From the NCBI GenBank assembly GCA_013362835.1, contig JABFVJ010000349.1, positions 1-6,095 of the forward strand: a stretch of DNA of 6,095 nucleotides. Reading direction: 5' to 3'. The notes beneath the pieces are model-generated. The model was not told the DNA's origin, did no database searches, and worked only from the letters and a program-made list of their open reading frames with translations. The translations under genes were made by a program, and so were the position numbers. The DNA is from Nonomuraea sp. (GTDB lineage Bacteria; Actinomycetota; Actinomycetes; Streptosporangiales; Streptosporangiaceae). The number at the start of each line of letters is the position of its first letter. Within the stretch, counting starts at the first letter, position 1. Positions 1 through 6,093 of this stretch are shown one piece after another.

Positions 1-1089
1 CCGGCCCTCGGCCTCGGGGTTGCGGGTGGCGCAGGCGACCGAGATGCGATCACAGCCGCCGTTGCCGACCGTGTTCTCCCAGCCCGGCACGCCGTTCTCG
101 ATCGCCGCACGCATCCGGTCGCGCTGGCCGCGGTCGCGCAGCCGGTCGAGCAGCGCCTCGGTGCCGCCGTCGTTCGCCCATGGGGGGAACATGGCCGACA
201 GCGACGTGCTGCCCTCGGTGTAGGGGTAGACGTCGCAGGTGACGTCCAGGCCCTCGGCGCGGAGTTCGGCGATGCGGGGGAGCGTGCGCAGGGTCTTGCC
301 CCACGCGTGCTTCCCGGCGGTCTTGTGGTGGCTGACGTGGAGTGCGGCCCCGCTCCTCCGCGCGATCTCGACGGCCTCCTCCAGCGCCTCCTCGACGCGG
401 GCCATCTCGTCGCGCAGATGGGTGACGTACGGCCTGCCGTGGCGGGCGGCGACGGCGGCCAGCGCGACCACCTCGGAGGTGTCGCCGTACGTGCCGGGGG
501 TGTAGATGAGGCCCGTGGAGAGGCCGGCGGCGCCGGCGGCGAGCGCGTCGTCCAGCAGCGCGCACATGGTGTCGAGCTCGGCGGGGGTGGCCGGGCGGTC
601 CTCGTAGCCGAGCACGCCCGCCCTGAGGGTGCCGTGGCCGACGAGGGAGGTCAGGTGGTTCGACCTCGGAGCGTGCCCGTGCGCCTCCGCGAAACCGTCA
701 TAGTCAGTAAATATCGGGATGTCGCCGCCGAAGCCGGCCCGGCTCGACCGGCGCATCGCGGGCACCCGTTCGGGCAGCGCGGGGAACAGGCTCGACCCGC
801 AGTTGCCGCAGATCTCCACGGTGACGCCCATGCGTACGGGGGCGGCGGCCAGCTCCCTGCCCGCCTCGCCGAGCAGGGTGACCGCGTCGGAGTGGGTGTG
901 GACGTCGATGAAGCCCGGGGCGACCACGAGCCCGGTGGCGTCGATCACCCGCGCCCCGCCGGCCTCGTACGGACCGCCGCCGGGCAGCAGGACGAGGCGG
1001 TCACCGCGGACGCCGACGTCGGCCCGGCGCAGCGGCGCGCCCGTCCCGTCGGCCACGAGACCACCGCTGATCAGCACGTCGAGACTCAC
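1..1089 (-). CDS. N-acyl-D-amino-acid deacylase (D-aminoacylase family), 3' end outside window
   Basis: This is a metal-dependent amidohydrolase predicted to hydrolyse N-acyl-D-amino acids to a D-amino acid plus a carboxylate in the cytoplasm; no signal peptide is visible. The window holds the first 363 codons, read from the GTG at 1089. Family enzymes are usually about 480-540 residues, so roughly a quarter to a third is missing. Visible motifs are PGFIDVHTHSD (residues 58-68, metal ligands H64 and H66), EICGNCGSSLFP (92-103, C97 matching the family's zinc-bridging Cys), GLIYTPGTYGD (193-203), THLRDE (223-228, H224) and VSHHK (252-256, H254). The 30-residue gap between H224 and H254 equals that of H220/H250 in the Alcaligenes enzyme. 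The catalytic Asp (D366 there) would lie beyond the edge. An AGGGGG site 7 bases upstream supports the GTG start. It is the last visible gene of the importer operon. D-specificity is inferred from family membership; codons 126-130 are unusually A+T-rich. Confidence 0.88.
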   Translation of the reverse strand, partial: MSLDVLISGGLVADGTGAPLRRADVGVRGDRLVLLPGGGPYEAGGARVIDATGLVVAPGFIDVHTHSDAVTLLGEAGRELAAAPVRMGVTVEICGNCGSSLFPALPERVPAMRRSSRAGFGGDIPIFTDYDGFAEAHGHAPRSNHLTSLVGHGTLRAGVLGYEDRPATPAELDTMCALLDDALAAGAAGLSTGLIYTPGTYGDTSEVVALAAVAARHGRPYVTHLRDEMARVEEALEEAVEIARRSGAALHVSHHKTAGKHAWGKTLRTLPRIAELRAEGLDVTCDVYPYTEGSTSLSAMFPPWANDGGTEALLDRLRDRGQRDRMRAAIENGVPGWENTVGNGGCDRISVACATRNPEAEGR

Positions 1090-1096
1090 GCGGCAG

Positions 1097-1102
1097 CCCC
1101 CT
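1097..1102 (-). promoter_or_regulatory. Ribosome binding site of the deacylase
   Basis: On the minus strand this reads AGGGGG and sits 7 bases before the GTG at 1089. It is what fixes that start. No other in-frame start codon lies in the 49-base gap to the upstream ATPase gene. Confidence 0.6.
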
Positions 1103-1127
1103 GCACGAGACGCGGGCCCTGCACGAG
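1099..1127. repeat. 11-base direct repeat in the ATPase-deacylase gap
   Basis: CCCTGCACGAG occurs at 1099-1109 and again at 1117-1127, an exact period of 18 bases. On the minus strand each copy reads CTCGTGCAGGG, and the copy nearer the deacylase contributes to its ribosome binding site. The role is unknown; it may simply be a local duplication inside the intercistronic spacer. Confidence 0.55.
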
Positions 1128-1138
1128 CAGCGGGCCGT

Positions 1139-1903
1139 TCACAAGACCTGCCCGAGGAAGGCGCGGGTGCGTTCGTGGCGCGGCCGGGACAGCACCTCGC
1201 GGGGCGGTCCCTCCTCCAGGATCACGCCGTCGTCGATGAACACCAGGTGGTCGCCCGCCTCCCTCGCGAAGCCCATCTCGTGGGTCACCACGATCATCGT
1301 CATCCCGCTGGCCGCCAGGTCGCGCATGACCTGCAGCACCTCCTGCACGAGCTCGGGGTCGAGCGCGCTGGTCGGCTCGTCGAACAGCATGAGCTTGGGG
1401 TCCATGGCCAGGCTGCGCGCGATCGCGACCCGCTGCTGCTGGCCGCCCGACAGCTGCCGGGGGTAGTGGCTCGCCCTGTCGGCCAGCCCCACCCGTTCGA
1501 GCAGCGTCATCGCGCGCGCGGACGCCGCCGCCTTCGACAGGCGCTTGACCGTGCACGGGCCCTCCATGACGTTCTCCAGCGCGGTCATGTGCGGGAACAG
1601 GTGGAAGCGCTGGAAGACCATGCCGATCTCCTGGCGCTGGCGGCACAGCTCGCCGGGCCGCAGCAGGTGCAGCTTGCCGCCCTGCTCGCTGAAGCCCATG
1701 AGCTTCCCGTCGACCCACACCCGGCCCGCGTCGATCGTCTCCAGCCGGTTGACGCAGCGCAGCAGCGTCGACTTGCCGGACCCGGACGGGCCCACCACAC
1801 AGACCACCGCACCGGCCGGTACGTCGAGGCTGACGCCCTTCAGCACCTCCAGCTGGCCGAAGCGTTTCCTGACCGATTCGATCTTCACCATGCTAGTGGC
1901 CAC
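1139..1903 (-). CDS. Polar amino acid ABC transporter, ATP-binding protein
   Basis: This is the cytoplasmic ATPase (254 residues) that powers the importer encoded just upstream. It belongs to the GlnQ/HisP/ArtP branch. All nucleotide-binding motifs are intact: Walker [10 protein letters not shown] (38-46), Q-loop [13 protein letters not shown] (95-107), signature [16 protein letters not shown] (151-166), Walker [13 protein letters not shown] (171-182) and the H-loop VVTHEMGFA (205-213, H208). The length is normal for the family, which works as a homodimer on the permease pair. The start is the GTG at 1903, because an AGGAGG site lies 7 bases upstream; the alternative ATG at 1891 would have an overlong 19-base spacer. 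With the GTG start the gene overlaps the permease by 11 bases, implying coupled translation. The substrate cannot be read from this subunit. A loop at residues 70-90 between Walker A and the Q-loop carries a short insert also seen in other members of this branch. Confidence 0.96.
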   Translation of the reverse strand: MATSMVKIESVRKRFGQLEVLKGVSLDVPAGAVVCVVGPSGSGKSTLLRCVNRLETIDAGRVWVDGKLMGFSEQGGKLHLLRPGELCRQRQEIGMVFQRFHLFPHMTALENVMEGPCTVKRLSKAAASARAMTLLERVGLADRASHYPRQLSGGQQQRVAIARSLAMDPKLMLFDEPTSALDPELVQEVLQVMRDLAASGMTMIVVTHEMGFAREAGDHLVFIDDGVILEEGPPREVLSRPRHERTRAFLGQVL

Positions 1904-2723
1904 GGCTGAACCTCCTCTCCAAGGAGCGCTGGCCGAACGTGGCCACGCTGGTGAGCAGCAGGTACCACGTGGAGGCGACCACCAGCAGCGCGATCACCTC
2001 GAAGTTGTCGAGGTAGATGCGTTGCGAGACGGTCAGCAACTCCGCGCCGGAGATGACCGACACCATCGAGGTGGTCTTCAGCATCGAGATGAACTGGTTG
2101 CCGGTCGGCGGGATGATCACCCGCATCGCCTGCGGCAGCACGACCCTGCGCAGGATCTGCCGGTGCGTCATGCCGAGCGACTCGGCCGCCTCCCGCTGGC
2201 CGGGATCGACCGAACGGATGCCGGCCCGGACGATCTCCGCCATGTACGCGCCCTCGTTGATCGTCAGCCCGAGCAGCGCCGCCGTGAACGGCGTGATCAG
2301 CTCGTTGGCCGGCCACTGGAAGAACATCGGCCCGCCGAACGGGACGCCGATCCCGATCTCGGGGAAGACCAGGCCGATGTTGAACCAGAAGATGAGCTGC
2401 ACCAGCAGCGGTGTCCCACGGAAGAACCAGGTGTAGAGGCCGGACACACCCCGCAGGACCGGGCTGTCCGACAGCTGCATGACGGCGGCGACCACGCCGA
2501 GGGCGACGCCGATGACCATGGACAGCGCGGTGAGCGCGATGGTGATCCACAGCCCGCCGAGCACGCGGCCGTCCAGGAGGAACTCGGCGATCACGTCCCA
2601 GTGGAGGTTGGGGTTGACGATGACGGTGTAGGCCAGCCAGGCCATCACGAGCGCCGCGAGGGCCGCCGCGACGAGCCGTCCCGGCCTGGGCGGCCGCACC
2701 GCCTCGATGGGGAGCTCGGTCAT
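1893..2723 (-). CDS. Polar amino acid ABC transporter, permease
   Basis: This is the integral membrane subunit (276 residues) forming the translocation path, of the HisM/GltJ/ArtM type with the His/Glu/Gln/Arg/opine 3-TM region. Hydrophobic segments lie near residues 17-36, 55-81, 105-120, 143-156, 219-230 and 243-262. [10 protein letters not shown] (101-110) is typical of this permease family. The EAA loop that docks on the ATPase is clear: [20 protein letters not shown] (177-196). It continues as [11 protein letters not shown] (196-206). Only one permease gene is present, so a homodimer is expected. The start is ATG at 2723, overlapping the TGA of the binding-protein gene as ATGA. No Shine-Dalgarno sequence precedes it, so translation probably depends on ribosomes finishing the upstream gene. 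The reading frame stays open far upstream through the binding-protein region, but that part does not look like protein of any family and is an out-of-frame shadow. Confidence 0.96.
   Translation of the reverse strand: MTELPIEAVRPPRPGRLVAAALAALVMAWLAYTVIVNPNLHWDVIAEFLLDGRVLGGLWITIALTALSMVIGVALGVVAAVMQLSDSPVLRGVSGLYTWFFRGTPLLVQLIFWFNIGLVFPEIGIGVPFGGPMFFQWPANELITPFTAALLGLTINEGAYMAEIVRAGIRSVDPGQREAAESLGMTHRQILRRVVLPQAMRVIIPPTGNQFISMLKTTSMVSVISGAELLTVSQRIYLDNFEVIALLVVASTWYLLLTSVATFGQRSLERRFSRGH
1911..1916 (-). promoter_or_regulatory. Ribosome binding site of the ATPase, inside the permease gene
   Basis: The minus strand reads AGGAGG here, a near-perfect Shine-Dalgarno sequence within the last codons of the permease. 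Its 7-base spacing to the GTG at 1903 decides that start over the in-frame ATG 12 bases further on. Confidence 0.75.
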
Positions 2724-3586
2724 GCGCCGGTGTTGATCGTGACCTTGGGCACGGCGTTCGCCGTCGTGCCGTACTTCTCCAGGATCTTGCCGTACTCGCC
2801 GCTGTCGATCAGCTCCTGGAGCGCCTTCGCCACGGCGTCGCGCAGGCCGGTCTGCTTCTTGTCGATCGCGATGCCCCAGGGGCCTGCGTCGTACTGCTCG
2901 GGCAGGACGTCGTACTTGCCGGTCTCCTTGGCGTACATGGCGGCCACGGGGGAGTCGACGATCGTGGCGACCGTACGGCCGGAGTCGATGGTGAGCAGGC
3001 CGGTCGGGGCGTCCTCGCTCTGCATGATCTCCATCTTCTCGGCGCACTTCTCGTTCTGGCGCTTGCCGATCTCCAGGTTGGAGCTGCCCTTGGCCAGGAC
3101 GACCTTCCTGCCGCACAGGTCGGCGAGGGTCTTGATGCCCTCGGGGTTGCCCTTCTTGACCATGATCGAGCCGCCGGCGTTGAAGTAGTCGACGAAGTCG
3201 ACGGCCTTGCGACGCTGTTCGAGGTCGCTGAGCGCGGCCATGGCGATGTCCCACCTGCCGCCCTGCAGCCCCGGGATGAGCCCGTCGAAGGAGGCGTTGA
3301 TGATGCGGGTCTTCAGCCCGAGCCGCTCCCCGACGGCCACGGCCAGGTCGGCGTCGACGCCGGTCATCTCCTGGGTGCCCGGCTTGTACATCTCCATCGG
3401 GGGATAGCCTTCCGAGGTCGCCATGCGCAGCTCGCCCGACTTCCGTACGGCTTCGGGGACGAGGTCCTTGGCGCTCTTTCCGGTCGAGGAGGGCGGGGTG
3501 GGCGCCGGCGTGGACGAGGTGGACCGCCCGCATCCGGCGCCGAGCGCGCAGGCCGCCACCAGGGCGATGACCAGGTGTGTTCGCAT
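2720..3586 (-). CDS. Amino acid ABC transporter substrate-binding lipoprotein (SBP_bac_3 family)
   Basis: This is the extracytoplasmic binding protein (288 residues) that captures the solute for the importer encoded downstream. It has a signal sequence with lipobox LGAG|C (C19 lipidated) and a Ser/Thr/Pro-rich tether (about 20-37). The family-3 solute-binding fold then starts at GELRMATSEGYPPMEMY (51-67). GVDADLAVAVGERLGL (76-91) and RRKAVDFVDYF (125-135) match family landmarks. R125 or R126 is the expected ligand alpha-carboxylate contact, and D211 in IVDSPVAAMY the expected alpha-amino contact, by analogy with HisJ R77 and D161. C158 and C181 could form a disulfide. These contacts support an ordinary alpha-amino acid ligand with free amino and carboxyl groups; the side chain cannot be predicted. 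The ATG at 3586 is forced, since an in-frame TGA lies at 3593-3595 and no earlier start exists. There is no good Shine-Dalgarno sequence. The gene is first in the operon. Confidence 0.95.
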   Translation of the reverse strand: MRTHLVIALVAACALGAGCGRSTSSTPAPTPPSSTGKSAKDLVPEAVRKSGELRMATSEGYPPMEMYKPGTQEMTGVDADLAVAVGERLGLKTRIINASFDGLIPGLQGGRWDIAMAALSDLEQRRKAVDFVDYFNAGGSIMVKKGNPEGIKTLADLCGRKVVLAKGSSNLEIGKRQNEKCAEKMEIMQSEDAPTGLLTIDSGRTVATIVDSPVAAMYAKETGKYDVLPEQYDAGPWGIAIDKKQTGLRDAVAKALQELIDSGEYGKILEKYGTTANAVPKVTINTGA

Positions 3587-3594
3587 GGGATGTC

Positions 3595-3623
3595 ATGGTG
3601 GCCAGGCCGCCCGGCGGCACCAA
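3595..3623 (-). promoter_or_regulatory. Candidate promoter of the importer operon, near-leaderless
   Basis: The minus strand reads TTGGTG (3623-3618), a 17-base spacer, then CACCAT (3600-3595), ending 8 bases before the ATG at 3586. Matches to the -35/-10 consensus are only partial. The spacing, with the absence of a Shine-Dalgarno sequence, fits a transcript starting at or next to the start codon. This is a weak prediction. Confidence 0.3.
3606..3618. repeat. GCCGCC-C-GGCGGC dyad in the divergent spacer
   Basis: These are perfect 6-base arms around one central base, nested inside TGGTG (3596-3600) and CACCA (3618-3622). It falls in the spacer of the candidate importer promoter and could be a protein site. 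A pure G+C dyad of this size is common by chance in such DNA, so support is low. Confidence 0.25.
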
Positions 3624-3651
3624 GCCTCGTGAAGGCATGCGACCCTCAGCG

Positions 3652-3664
3652 TCGAATCCTTCGA
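3652..3664. promoter_or_regulatory. Candidate operator: TCGAA-TCC-TTCGA dyad between divergent genes
   Basis: These are perfect 5-base inverted arms (3652-3656 and 3660-3664) around a 3-base centre. Two further arms, GTCGA (3651-3655) and TCGAC (3668-3672), overlap it. It lies 65 bases from the importer start and 44 bases from the decarboxylase start, where one regulator could act on both. It is A+T-richer than its surroundings. No regulator gene is present in the window. Confidence 0.35.
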
Positions 3665-3694
3665 TGCTCGACCCCGTGAGGCGTCGTGGTTGTC

Positions 3695-3700
3695 TACGCT
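3695..3700 (+). promoter_or_regulatory. Candidate -10 element of the decarboxylase gene (leaderless)
   Basis: TACGCT fits the actinobacterial TANNNT -10 pattern and ends 8 bases before the ATG at 3709. There is no Shine-Dalgarno sequence in that gap, so the message may begin at the start codon. No clear -35 hexamer is found at the normal distance; the nearest, TCGACC at 3668, is 21 bases away. Confidence 0.35.
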
Positions 3701-3708
3701 CGCCGCTC

Positions 3709-4944
3709 ATGAGCTTGGACATCTGGCCGCGGACGGCCGCCTGGCATGACGGGGAGCTGCGTCTGGGCGGCATCGGCGCGGTGGAACTGGCCCGGGTGCA
3801 CGGCACGCCCGCGTACGTGCTGGACGAGGCCGACTTCACCGCCCGCGCGCGGGCGTGGCTGGACGCGCTCCCCGACGGAGACGTGCACTACGGCGGCAAG
3901 GCGTTCCTCTGCCCCGAGGTGGTGCGCTGGCTCGACCGGCTCGGCCTGTCCCTGGACGTCTGCACCGGCGGCGAGCTCGCCGTCGCCATGGCCGGCGGGA
4001 TGCCGCCGGAGCGGGTCGTCTTCCACGGCAACAACAAGTCGGCCGACGAGCTGCGCCGGGCCGTGGCGTGGGGCATCGGCTGCGTGGTCGTCGACTCCTT
4101 CACCGAGATCGCCAGGCTGGCCGGGATCGCCGCCTCGCTCGGCGTACGGCAGCGGGTGATGATCAGGGTGACGCCGGGCGTCGACCCGCACACCCACGCG
4201 TTCATCGCCACCGGCGGCGAGGACTCGAAGTTCGGTTTCTCGCTGAGCGCCGGCGCCGCCGCGCTCGCGGTGGCGCGCGTGACCGCCGAACCCTCACTTG
4301 AGCTGTACGGCCTGCACTCCCACATCGGCTCCCAGATCTTCGAGCTGGACGCCTTCGGCACCGCCGCCGCCAGGATGGCCGCCTTCGCCGACGAGGCCGG
4401 CGTCACCAGGCTCGACCTCGGCGGCGGTCTCGGCATCGGCTACACGCCCGACGACCCCACCCCGCCGACGCCCGCCGAGCTGCTCGCCGTGCTCAGGAAG
4501 GAGACGGCGGGCCTGCGCCTCGCCGTCGAGCCCGGCAGGTCCATCGCGGGCCCGTCCACGGTGGCCCTCTACGAGATCGGCACGATCAAGGGCCGGTACG
4601 TGAGCGTGAACGGCGGCATGAGCGACAACCCCCGCCCCGCCATGTACGGCGCCGCCTACACCGCCACGCTCGCCAACCGCGCCTCCGACGCGCCGCCCAG
4701 CCTGTTCACCGTGGTCGGCAAGCACTGCGAGAGCGGCGACGTGCTGGTCAGGGACCTTCCGCTGCCCGACGACGTACGGCCGGGCGACCTGCTCGCCGTA
4801 CCGGTTTCGGGGGCGTACCAGCGTTCCATGGCCGGCAACTACAACCACGTGCCCCGGCCGCCGGTCGTCGCGGTGCGGGACGGCCTGGCCCGGGTGATCG
4901 TCCGCCGCGAGAGCGAGGAGGACCTGCTGCGGCTGTACCTGTGA
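3709..4944 (+). CDS. lysA: Diaminopimelate decarboxylase, compact LysA-family paralogue
   Basis: This is a PLP-dependent fold-III enzyme that decarboxylates meso-2,6-diaminopimelate to L-lysine in the cytoplasm, the last step of lysine synthesis. The 411-residue product follows recalled Mycobacterium tuberculosis LysA (447 residues) along its length. Motifs are HYGGKAFLC (60-68, PLP lysine K64), LDVCTGGELAVA (82-93), HGNNKS (106-111) and GLHSHIGSQIF (201-211). LDLGGGLGIGY (235-245) and EPGRSIAG (274-281, R277) follow. SDNPRPAMYG (305-314) carries R309 and Y313. GKHCESGD (337-344) has catalytic C340 and E341, and GAY ends at Y370. CESxD separates it from ornithine and carboxynorspermidine decarboxylases. 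It is shorter than LysA because of a trimmed N terminus and loops before EPGR and RYVSV. N301 replaces the Asp of the usual DGGMSDN motif. The ATG at 3709 precedes MSLDIWPR, matching the family N terminus; upstream in-frame codons look non-coding. Housekeeping lysA usually neighbours argS or hom/thrC in actinobacteria, so this may be a second copy. Confidence 0.9.
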   Translation: MSLDIWPRTAAWHDGELRLGGIGAVELARVHGTPAYVLDEADFTARARAWLDALPDGDVHYGGKAFLCPEVVRWLDRLGLSLDVCTGGELAVAMAGGMPPERVVFHGNNKSADELRRAVAWGIGCVVVDSFTEIARLAGIAASLGVRQRVMIRVTPGVDPHTHAFIATGGEDSKFGFSLSAGAAALAVARVTAEPSLELYGLHSHIGSQIFELDAFGTAAARMAAFADEAGVTRLDLGGGLGIGYTPDDPTPPTPAELLAVLRKETAGLRLAVEPGRSIAGPSTVALYEIGTIKGRYVSVNGGMSDNPRPAMYGAAYTATLANRASDAPPSLFTVVGKHCESGDVLVRDLPLPDDVRPGDLLAVPVSGAYQRSMAGNYNHVPRPPVVAVRDGLARVIVRRESEEDLLRLYL

Positions 4945-4963
4945 GGGGGTGAACAGCCCTTTT
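4944..4963 (+). terminator. Weak hairpin with T-run after the decarboxylase
   Basis: AGGG (4944-4947) can pair with CCCT (4957-4960) across a 9-base loop, followed by TTT. The stem is only 4 base pairs, so intrinsic termination would be inefficient, and some read-through into the next gene is possible. Confidence 0.25.
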
Positions 4964-4982
4964 CGCATTCCCTGACCCTTCC

Positions 4983-5012
4983 TTGACGAGGCCGCGGCGT
5001 GGCGCAGTTGAT
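4983..5012 (+). promoter_or_regulatory. Candidate promoter of the polysaccharide deacetylase gene
   Basis: A good -35 match, TTGACG (4983-4988), is followed after 18 bases by GTTGAT (5007-5012), which is a poor -10. TTGATC (5008-5013) with TGTAAC (5033-5038, 19-base spacer) is an alternative reading. The 120-base gap implies a separate promoter somewhere here. Confidence 0.25.
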
Positions 5013-5031
5013 CACCTGGGTAAGGCCACTC

Positions 5032-5050
5032 CTGTAACAGTCGTACGCGT
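5032..5050. repeat. Cluster of short palindromes upstream of the deacetylase gene
   Basis: CTGT-A-ACAG (5032-5040), CGTACG (5042-5047) and ACGCGT (5045-5050) lie end to end, with TGATCA (5010-5015 region) just upstream. They sit 15-30 bases before the start codon in the untranslated leader or promoter. They might bind a regulator, but each is short. Confidence 0.3.
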
Positions 5051-5064
5051 ATCGGGGGGTTCGG

Positions 5065-6093
5065 ATGCGACTGGGTATTTTGACAGGAGCGGGGCTGCTC
5101 GCGGTCGCCGTCGCCCTGACCGGGTGCGACTCGCCGCCCGAGACCGCCAAGATCGTGGACAACAAGGCCGCCGCGGCGGCCAAACAAAAGAAGAGCAAGG
5201 AGGCCAAGGTCGCGCTGGCGCGCAAGGTCAAGGCCAACGAGCTGGGGCAGATCCCGGTGCTGATGTTCCACCGGATCATCAAGAACCCGGCCACGACCGA
5301 CGACAGGACGCCACAGCAGTTCCGCTCCGACCTCGCACGGCTGGTCAGAGAGGACTACGTGCCGATCAGCGCCTCGGAGATGGTCACCGGGAAGATCAAC
5401 ATCCCGGCCGGGAAGCACCCGGTGGTGCTGACCTTCGACGACTCGTCGCCGTCGCAGCTCACCCTGAACGAGATGGGCGTTCCCCAGCCGGACACGGCCG
5501 TGGGAATCCTGCGCGAGACGGCCGCCAAGCACCCGGGCTTCCGCCCGGCCGCCACGTTCTACGTCACCCGCGACATGTTCGGCAAGACCGTACGCGAGGA
5601 GCAGGCCCAGGCGCTCGGCTGGCTGCGGGACAACGGCTTCGACATCGGCAACCACACGCGCGACCACGTCAACCTGCACGGACGTTCGGAGAAGGAGGTC
5701 GAGGACCAGATCGGCGGCATCGCCAAGCAGATCGACGACCTCGCCAAGGTCAAGCCGAACTCCATCGCCCTGCCGTACGGCAACCAGCCGCGCAAGAAGG
5801 ACTGGGCGCTGCACGGCAAGCTCTACAACCACGCGGGCGCGTTCCTCGCCGGGTACACGCCGGCGCCGGCGCCGTTCAGCAAGGCGTTCGACCCGGGGGG
5901 CATCCCGCGGATCCGCGTGATGGAGAAGAAGGGCGACTGCGTGCAGTTCTGCTCGGAGGCGTGGCTCGACTGGCTGAAGAACAACCCGGACATGCGGTAC
6001 ACCTCTGACGGGGATGTCAGCACGGTCGCGTACCCGAAGTTCAAGCAGCCGTACCTGCGCAAGACCTTCACCACCTGGAGCCTGCCCTACTGA
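5065..6093 (+). CDS. Polysaccharide deacetylase family lipoprotein (NodB domain)
   Basis: This is predicted to be a membrane-anchored extracellular enzyme that removes N- or O-acetyl groups from a carbohydrate. It has a signal sequence with lipobox LTGC (C21), then an Ala/Lys-rich tether (about 34-58). The catalytic domain opens at IPVLMFHRI (63-71). NodB motif 1 is VLTFDD (121-126; D125 base, D126 metal ligand), motif 2 is NHTRDH (196-201; metal ligands H197 and H201), and motif 3 is LPYG (236-239). The metal triad is therefore complete. The usual Gly after TFDD is Ser here, and motifs 1 and 2 are about 70 residues apart, more than the roughly 50 usual. C292 and C296 could form a disulfide. 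The C-terminal part, including YTSDGDVSTVAYP (312-324), resembles a subgroup of actinobacterial lipoprotein deacetylases recalled from memory. The 342-residue gene is complete. A G-run at 5054-5059, 5 bases before the ATG, is the likely ribosome binding site. The true substrate (peptidoglycan, other glycan or xylan-like ester) is unknown. Confidence 0.9.
   Translation: MRLGILTGAGLLAVAVALTGCDSPPETAKIVDNKAAAAAKQKKSKEAKVALARKVKANELGQIPVLMFHRIIKNPATTDDRTPQQFRSDLARLVREDYVPISASEMVTGKINIPAGKHPVVLTFDDSSPSQLTLNEMGVPQPDTAVGILRETAAKHPGFRPAATFYVTRDMFGKTVREEQAQALGWLRDNGFDIGNHTRDHVNLHGRSEKEVEDQIGGIAKQIDDLAKVKPNSIALPYGNQPRKKDWALHGKLYNHAGAFLAGYTPAPAPFSKAFDPGGIPRIRVMEKKGDCVQFCSEAWLDWLKNNPDMRYTSDGDVSTVAYPKFKQPYLRKTFTTWSLPY

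Noticed and set aside
307..1909. Two long overlapping plus-strand open frames opposite the deacylase and ATPase
   Set aside because: Both are Arg/Ala/Gly-rich without any family motif, while the minus strand carries complete amidohydrolase and ABC ATPase motifs.
1545..3188. Long plus-strand open frame opposite the ATPase, permease and binding-protein genes
   Set aside because: Its product is low-complexity and Arg/His/Asp-rich, a typical antisense shadow in very G+C-rich coding DNA. The minus-strand genes are unambiguous.
3577..3708. An N-terminal extension of the decarboxylase using an upstream start in the same frame
   Set aside because: The extension would overlap the binding-protein start and both candidate promoters, and family similarity begins at the DIWPR segment right after the ATG at 3709.
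2724..3839. A long open frame on the minus strand continuing upstream of the permease, which could suggest a large fused permease
   Set aside because: Residues before the ATG at 2723 are Arg/Gly/Pro-rich and lack family features, while another minus frame there encodes a clean binding protein with lipobox and family motifs.
4945..5064. A possible c-di-AMP (ydaO-type) riboswitch before a cell-wall enzyme gene
   Set aside because: The spacer is only 120 bases and I cannot find the conserved core of that riboswitch or a supporting stem arrangement.
4294..5832. Long minus-strand open frame opposite the decarboxylase and deacetylase genes
   Set aside because: It spans two real plus-strand genes and their spacer, has no recognisable motif, and shows the composition of an antisense shadow.
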